Shown: piece after piece, positions 43,814 to 46,839 of the stretch
How positions within the stretch are numbered: position 1 is the stretch's first letter
Layout of the letters: the number at the start of each line of letters is the position of its first letter
IMG/VR virus record: IMGVR_UViG_3300037258_000720
Coordinates: 1-46,839 of that record
Length of the DNA: 46,839 nt
DNA from: a virus
Strand: one strand, 5' to 3'
The notes under the pieces: generated by a model
Told to the model about the DNA's origin: nothing
Database searches by the model: none
What the model saw: only the letters and a program-made list of their open reading frames with translations
Made by a program: the position numbers and the translations under genes

Positions 43814-46022
43814 CGCCGCCCGACAAAGCGAGCAGGCGGTCGAGCACGACCGCGCGGAGTTCCGCACGTTCGCCGTGCGCGCCGCGAGCCTCGACGAGCA
43901 GCATCGCTCGGTCGAGGCCGACGTCGCCACGGAAACGCCCGTGCCCGAGTGGGATTGGGAGCGCTGGGAGATGGTGCCGCGCGTGCTGCTGGCCTCGGGA
44001 GCGCAGTTTCCGAGCAATGGCCAGGTGCCGTTTCTGGACAGCCACAACCGCAGCGGCACCGATTCGCAATTGGGCAGCGCCCGCGAGCTCGCGAAGCTCG
44101 GCGACCGGGTCCGCGGCCGGCTGTTTTTCAGCAGCACGGCCGACAAGCAATACACCAAGGTCCGCGAGGGCCACATCACCGACGTCTCGGCCGGGTTCAC
44201 CGTGCAAAACGAAGTGCACGTCCCGGCCGGCAGCACGCACACGATCGACGGCCGCAGCTTCACCGGTCCGGTGAACGTGGCCACCAAATGGAAACTCCGC
44301 GAGGTGTCGATCACGCCGATCGGCGCCGATGAACAAGCCAAGCTGCGGGCCGCCGGCCGGCAGCAGGCGCCACCACGAGGGAAGTTTGCGATGAACGAGC
44401 AGTTGCGCGCGCTATGTGTCTCCAAGGGCATGCCGGAGAAAGCCACCGACGAGGAGGCCCAACGCTGGCTGCTCGACAACTTTCAAGCCGTCGAAGGCAA
44501 ACCGGCCAGCAAAACCGAACCGCCGCAGGCCGGAGCGGAGCGGAAAGCTCCTCCGCCGGCCGCGCCCCCCGCCCCCCCCGCGACGTTCGACGCCGCCGCG
44601 GTCCAGGCGATCGTCCGCCAGGCGCTCGCCGAGAACGAAACGCAGCGCGCCGCAGCGATCGCCGCGCACCGCAAAGAAGTCGATGAGCTGTGCGAGCTGA
44701 GCGGCGTGCGGGCCTCGCCGGAAATTTACGCGTTGCCCGACGCGCTCGCGGTCCGCAAGCACCTCATCGATGAGCGGGCGCGCGCCGCGCCGACGCTCTT
44801 GGGCGGCGTGCAGATCGAACCGGGCCCGGCCAGCCGCGACAAGTTCCGCGAGGTCGTCGGCACCGCGTTCACGTTGCGCTGCCTGGAAAACACGTCGCAG
44901 CCGGCCGCGGCGATCGAGCGGCTGTTGCCCCTGGCCAAACGGCCCAAGGGCCACGAGCAATTCCGCTTCGCCAGCCTGCTGGACATCGCGCGGGAATGCC
45001 TGCGGGCCGATGGCTTCAACATCCGGGGGGACCTGACCCGCGAGCAGATCGCGATCGCCGCCCTCGGCTGGCCGGAAAAGGCCGGCTTCCGCTCCGGCTC
45101 GCCGGCCTACCACACGACCGGCAGCTTCCCCAACCTGGTCGTCGACGCGATCAACAAGTCGATGCAAATCGGCTACGAAGAGGTCAAGTCGACCTGGCGC
45201 GGCCCGATGCGGCAAGGCATGAGCGCCCAGGATTTCAAACAGATCCATCGGCTGCGCTTGGGCGCCGTGCCGAATTTCCCGATCTGGCCCGACAACGACA
45301 AGCCCAGCGAAGTCAGCTTCGCCGACGCCCAGGAGCAATACGCGGTCGAGGCCTACTCGCTGAAGTTCAGCTTCAGCTGGCGCTTGCTCGTGAACGACGA
45401 CATGGACGTGCTGAGTCGCGCGCCGGCGATGGTCGGCGCGGCTGCGGCCCGGACCGTGAACGCGGCCGCCTGGGCCCAGCTCACCGGCAACCCGACGATG
45501 GGCGACGGCGTGGCCTTGTTCAGCGCCGCCAGCGGCGCTCGCAAGCAGGCGAACCTCACGACCGGCGTCCTCCCGCCGAGCGTGGCTGCTCGCCAGACGC
45601 TCACCAACCTGATGCGCCAGATGCGCGGCGAGAACACGCCCGAAGGCAACACGGCTCCCGACATCCTGAACCTGGAGCCGATGTACATCATCGGCCCCTC
45701 GGCGCTGGAAACGACGATCATGCAGCTGGTGAACTCGTTGGCCGACCCGGCCCAAGCGAACCCGGCCGTGTTCAACCCGGCCCGCACGCTGACTCCGGTC
45801 ATCGAGCCGCTGTTGGACGCCTCGAGCGCCGTGGCCTGGTACCTGTTCGCCAGCCCGTCCCAGATCGACACCGTCGAGGTGACCTTCCTGCAGGGCCAGG
45901 AGTCGGTCGTCACCCGCGACTGGGTCGACGAGGAAAACCTGTCGCGCTGCTGGGCGGCCGTGCAAACCTTCGCCGCCAAGGCCCTCAACCATCGCGGCAT
46001 GCAAAAGGCCGCGGGGGCGTAG
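43782..46022 (+). CDS. Prohead protease / scaffold / major capsid fusion protein
   Basis: The product is about 746 residues. The protease domain spans about 20-190 with probable catalytic His88 (FLDSHNRSG) and Ser136 (HITDVSAGFTV), as in HK97-type S78 proteases. A charged, helical scaffold-like segment with a Pro linker spans about 204-330. The capsid domain runs from about 360 (PEKAGFRSGSPAYHTTGSFPNLVVDAINKSM...FSFSWRLLVNDDMDVLSRAPAMVG...). The start is uncertain. TTG at 43782 has GAGGAGGA eight bases upstream; GTG 43728 and ATG 43731 are alternatives inside the portal gene. Confidence 0.8.
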   Translation: MSRHRKPPRRSAARQSEQAVEHDRAEFRTFAVRAASLDEQHRSVEADVATETPVPEWDWERWEMVPRVLLASGAQFPSNGQVPFLDSHNRSGTDSQLGSARELAKLGDRVRGRLFFSSTADKQYTKVREGHITDVSAGFTVQNEVHVPAGSTHTIDGRSFTGPVNVATKWKLREVSITPIGADEQAKLRAAGRQQAPPRGKFAMNEQLRALCVSKGMPEKATDEEAQRWLLDNFQAVEGKPASKTEPPQAGAERKAPPPAAPPAPPATFDAAAVQAIVRQALAENETQRAAAIAAHRKEVDELCELSGVRASPEIYALPDALAVRKHLIDERARAAPTLLGGVQIEPGPASRDKFREVVGTAFTLRCLENTSQPAAAIERLLPLAKRPKGHEQFRFASLLDIARECLRADGFNIRGDLTREQIAIAALGWPEKAGFRSGSPAYHTTGSFPNLVVDAINKSMQIGYEEVKSTWRGPMRQGMSAQDFKQIHRLRLGAVPNFPIWPDNDKPSEVSFADAQEQYAVEAYSLKFSFSWRLLVNDDMDVLSRAPAMVGAAAARTVNAAAWAQLTGNPTMGDGVALFSAASGARKQANLTTGVLPPSVAARQTLTNLMRQMRGENTPEGNTAPDILNLEPMYIIGPSALETTIMQLVNSLADPAQANPAVFNPARTLTPVIEPLLDASSAVAWYLFASPSQIDTVEVTFLQGQESVVTRDWVDEENLSRCWAAVQTFAAKALNHRGMQKAAGA
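44391..46022 (+). CDS. Internal start: scaffold-capsid product without protease
   Basis: An in-frame ATG at 44391 (MNEQLRALCVSKGMPEKATDEEAQRW) has GAGGGAAG seven bases upstream, a better ribosome binding site than most starts in this genome. It would yield about 543 residues lacking the protease. Lambda makes its scaffold Nu3 from an internal start within the protease gene C, so a similar strategy is plausible. The bulk of capsid subunits may come from here. Confidence 0.5.
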   Translation: MNEQLRALCVSKGMPEKATDEEAQRWLLDNFQAVEGKPASKTEPPQAGAERKAPPPAAPPAPPATFDAAAVQAIVRQALAENETQRAAAIAAHRKEVDELCELSGVRASPEIYALPDALAVRKHLIDERARAAPTLLGGVQIEPGPASRDKFREVVGTAFTLRCLENTSQPAAAIERLLPLAKRPKGHEQFRFASLLDIARECLRADGFNIRGDLTREQIAIAALGWPEKAGFRSGSPAYHTTGSFPNLVVDAINKSMQIGYEEVKSTWRGPMRQGMSAQDFKQIHRLRLGAVPNFPIWPDNDKPSEVSFADAQEQYAVEAYSLKFSFSWRLLVNDDMDVLSRAPAMVGAAAARTVNAAAWAQLTGNPTMGDGVALFSAASGARKQANLTTGVLPPSVAARQTLTNLMRQMRGENTPEGNTAPDILNLEPMYIIGPSALETTIMQLVNSLADPAQANPAVFNPARTLTPVIEPLLDASSAVAWYLFASPSQIDTVEVTFLQGQESVVTRDWVDEENLSRCWAAVQTFAAKALNHRGMQKAAGA

Positions 46023-46023
46023 G

Positions 46024-46051
46024 AGGCTTAGGGCTTACGGCCTAAGGCTTG
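46024..46051. repeat. Reverse heptamer array
   Basis: AGGCTTA, GGGCTTA, CGGCCTA and AGGCTTG run in register right after the capsid stop, followed by GGGGACGAA. Confidence 0.75.
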
Positions 46052-46108
46052 GGGACGAAAACAATCAAACGCCGGCCGCCGGCGATCACTTCGAAGGGGA
46101 ATGAACAA

Positions 46109-46798
46109 ATGACCGCGTATCGTAAGGTAGTTCGCAAGATCGACGACTTCGACATGGCCCTGACCTTGACGACCACGCCGCAAGGCGAGTTCGGCTGGCG
46201 GAGCAAGACAACCCACACCTCCGGCACCCCGACCGCGGCCGTCGTGGCCGACAGCGTGGCGGGCAGCGCGCTGAAGATCGCGCTCGACACCACCAGCGAG
46301 GTTCAGGTCGAAACGGCCTACCAGAACGACGTCCTCGTCTTCCTGTTGGCCGAGCTGCAGCTGGTCGAGTTCGTGGCCAAGGTGTCGGGCGTGGCCAGCG
46401 CCAGCACGCTCCTGTTCGGGATCGCGACGGCCGAAAACGACACGCCGGCCAGCGTCACCAATTACGCCTGGTTCAAGCTGATCGGCGGCACGAGCACCAG
46501 CGAGCTGTACGTCGACTCGAGCGACGGCACGCACGTCAACACGTCAGTCGACACGCTGACCACGCTGGGCAGCGTCTACAAGAAATGCGCGATCGACTTC
46601 ACCAACGGCCTGAAGGACGTGCGGTTCTACGTCGACGGCGCGCGGGTCTGCGCGAGCACCACGTTCGACCTCTCGGCCGCTTCGGCCGGCCAGGGCGTGC
46701 AGCTCTACCTGCAAGTCGGCAAGTCGTCGGCCGCCGACGCCCCGGCGTTGTACGTCACCGCCTGCGAGATCCAGTACCGCGTCGCGGGCGGCCAATAG
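46109..46798 (+). CDS. Putative virion protein (decoration/neck, jelly-roll-like)
   Basis: The 229-residue product starts at ATG 46109, with GAAGGGGA 11 bases upstream; longer in-frame starts lack support. It is strand-rich throughout (VQVETAYQNDVLVFLLAELQLVEFVAKVSG..., LYVDSSDGTHVNTSVDTLTTLGSVYKKCAIDFTNGLKDVRFYVDGARVC). The pattern resembles concanavalin-like jelly rolls. It directly follows the capsid gene, where decoration proteins are common. Its last 35 codons are duplicated at the left end of the window through the circular overlap. Confidence 0.6.
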   Translation: MTAYRKVVRKIDDFDMALTLTTTPQGEFGWRSKTTHTSGTPTAAVVADSVAGSALKIALDTTSEVQVETAYQNDVLVFLLAELQLVEFVAKVSGVASASTLLFGIATAENDTPASVTNYAWFKLIGGTSTSELYVDSSDGTHVNTSVDTLTTLGSVYKKCAIDFTNGLKDVRFYVDGARVCASTTFDLSAASAGQGVQLYLQVGKSSAADAPALYVTACEIQYRVAGGQ

Positions 46799-46839
46799 TT
46801 CGTTCGTGTGCGGGTCGCGGCGGGTGTGGCGCCACAAAC
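46694..46839. repeat. Terminal redundancy, right copy
   Basis: This is the right partner of bases 1-146. It contains the stop codon TAG (46796-46798) of the preceding gene and a damaged copy of the 24-base palindrome (about 46820-46837) at the very end. Confidence 0.85.

Noticed and set aside
1-46839. Amber (TAG) recoding of the whole phage
   Set aside because: TAG ends many well-supported genes such as 691, 1190, 1743, 4627, 5414 and 46798, so it works as a normal stop.

Overview
The window is one complete or nearly complete genome of a temperate, tailed, siphovirus-like phage. The first 101 bases recur exactly at 46694-46794, and a further 45 bases match imperfectly, so the sequence closes on itself as a circle of about 46.69 kb. 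The contig ends fall inside the head genes and are not physical ends. Almost every gene is on the + strand. The sequence is GC-rich. Intergenic heptamer repeats of the cyanobacterial/planctomycete type and proteins with 'NWWSIAANW' beta-strand motifs suggest a planctomycete-like host, but this is inference.

Layout, starting from the packaging genes. 37720-46798 is a lambda-type head module: a truncated ParB-methyltransferase fusion, small terminase (Nu1-like), large terminase (gpA family), two small paralogous zinc ribbons, a gpW-like connector, portal (gpB family) and a protease-scaffold-capsid fusion. Across the circle junction, 212-3292 holds neck proteins and a candidate tail tube. 3398-4627 is a repetitive fibre-like protein. 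4719-5542 is a tail assembly chaperone pair with a -1 frameshift at a run of nine A's, followed by tape measure, baseplate/hub and fibre-like genes and a glycosyltransferase (to 12656). 12681-16136 is an accessory stretch: two minus-strand membrane genes, a third membrane gene, strong terminators, a tRNA-Asn 3' fragment that is a candidate attP, and structured non-coding DNA leading to a tyrosine integrase (16137-17267).

17270-27780 is a close-packed early/regulatory block: a KOW-like protein, small genes with hairpin leaders, CsrA, a winged-helix protein, two GNAT acetyltransferases, zinc-ribbon proteins, a large ParB-like protein, an HNH-like protein, a sigma-region-4-like protein and a FliA-type sigma factor. 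27861-28803 looks like lysis or host interaction (single-TM protein, NlpC/P60-like enzyme). 28800-37396 encodes a secreted trypsin-like protease, low-complexity proteins, a TM plus coiled-coil protein and two large fibre-like proteins.

The most unusual feature is a genome-wide family of heptamer repeats (consensus TNNAGCC, or GGCTNNA on the other strand), often combined with a GGACGC-GCAA-GCGTCC hairpin. They sit between individual genes, often take the place of the ribosome binding site, supply stop codons to several unrelated genes, and lie in frame inside the ParB and protease genes. Other points of interest are six dispersed parS-like palindromes in a ParB-encoding genome, hairpins with GGA loops just upstream of the csrA cluster, a promoter-like motif seen at four places, and an internal start that would give a scaffold-capsid product without the protease. 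No helicase, primase, polymerase, CRISPR array or insertion sequence was recognised.
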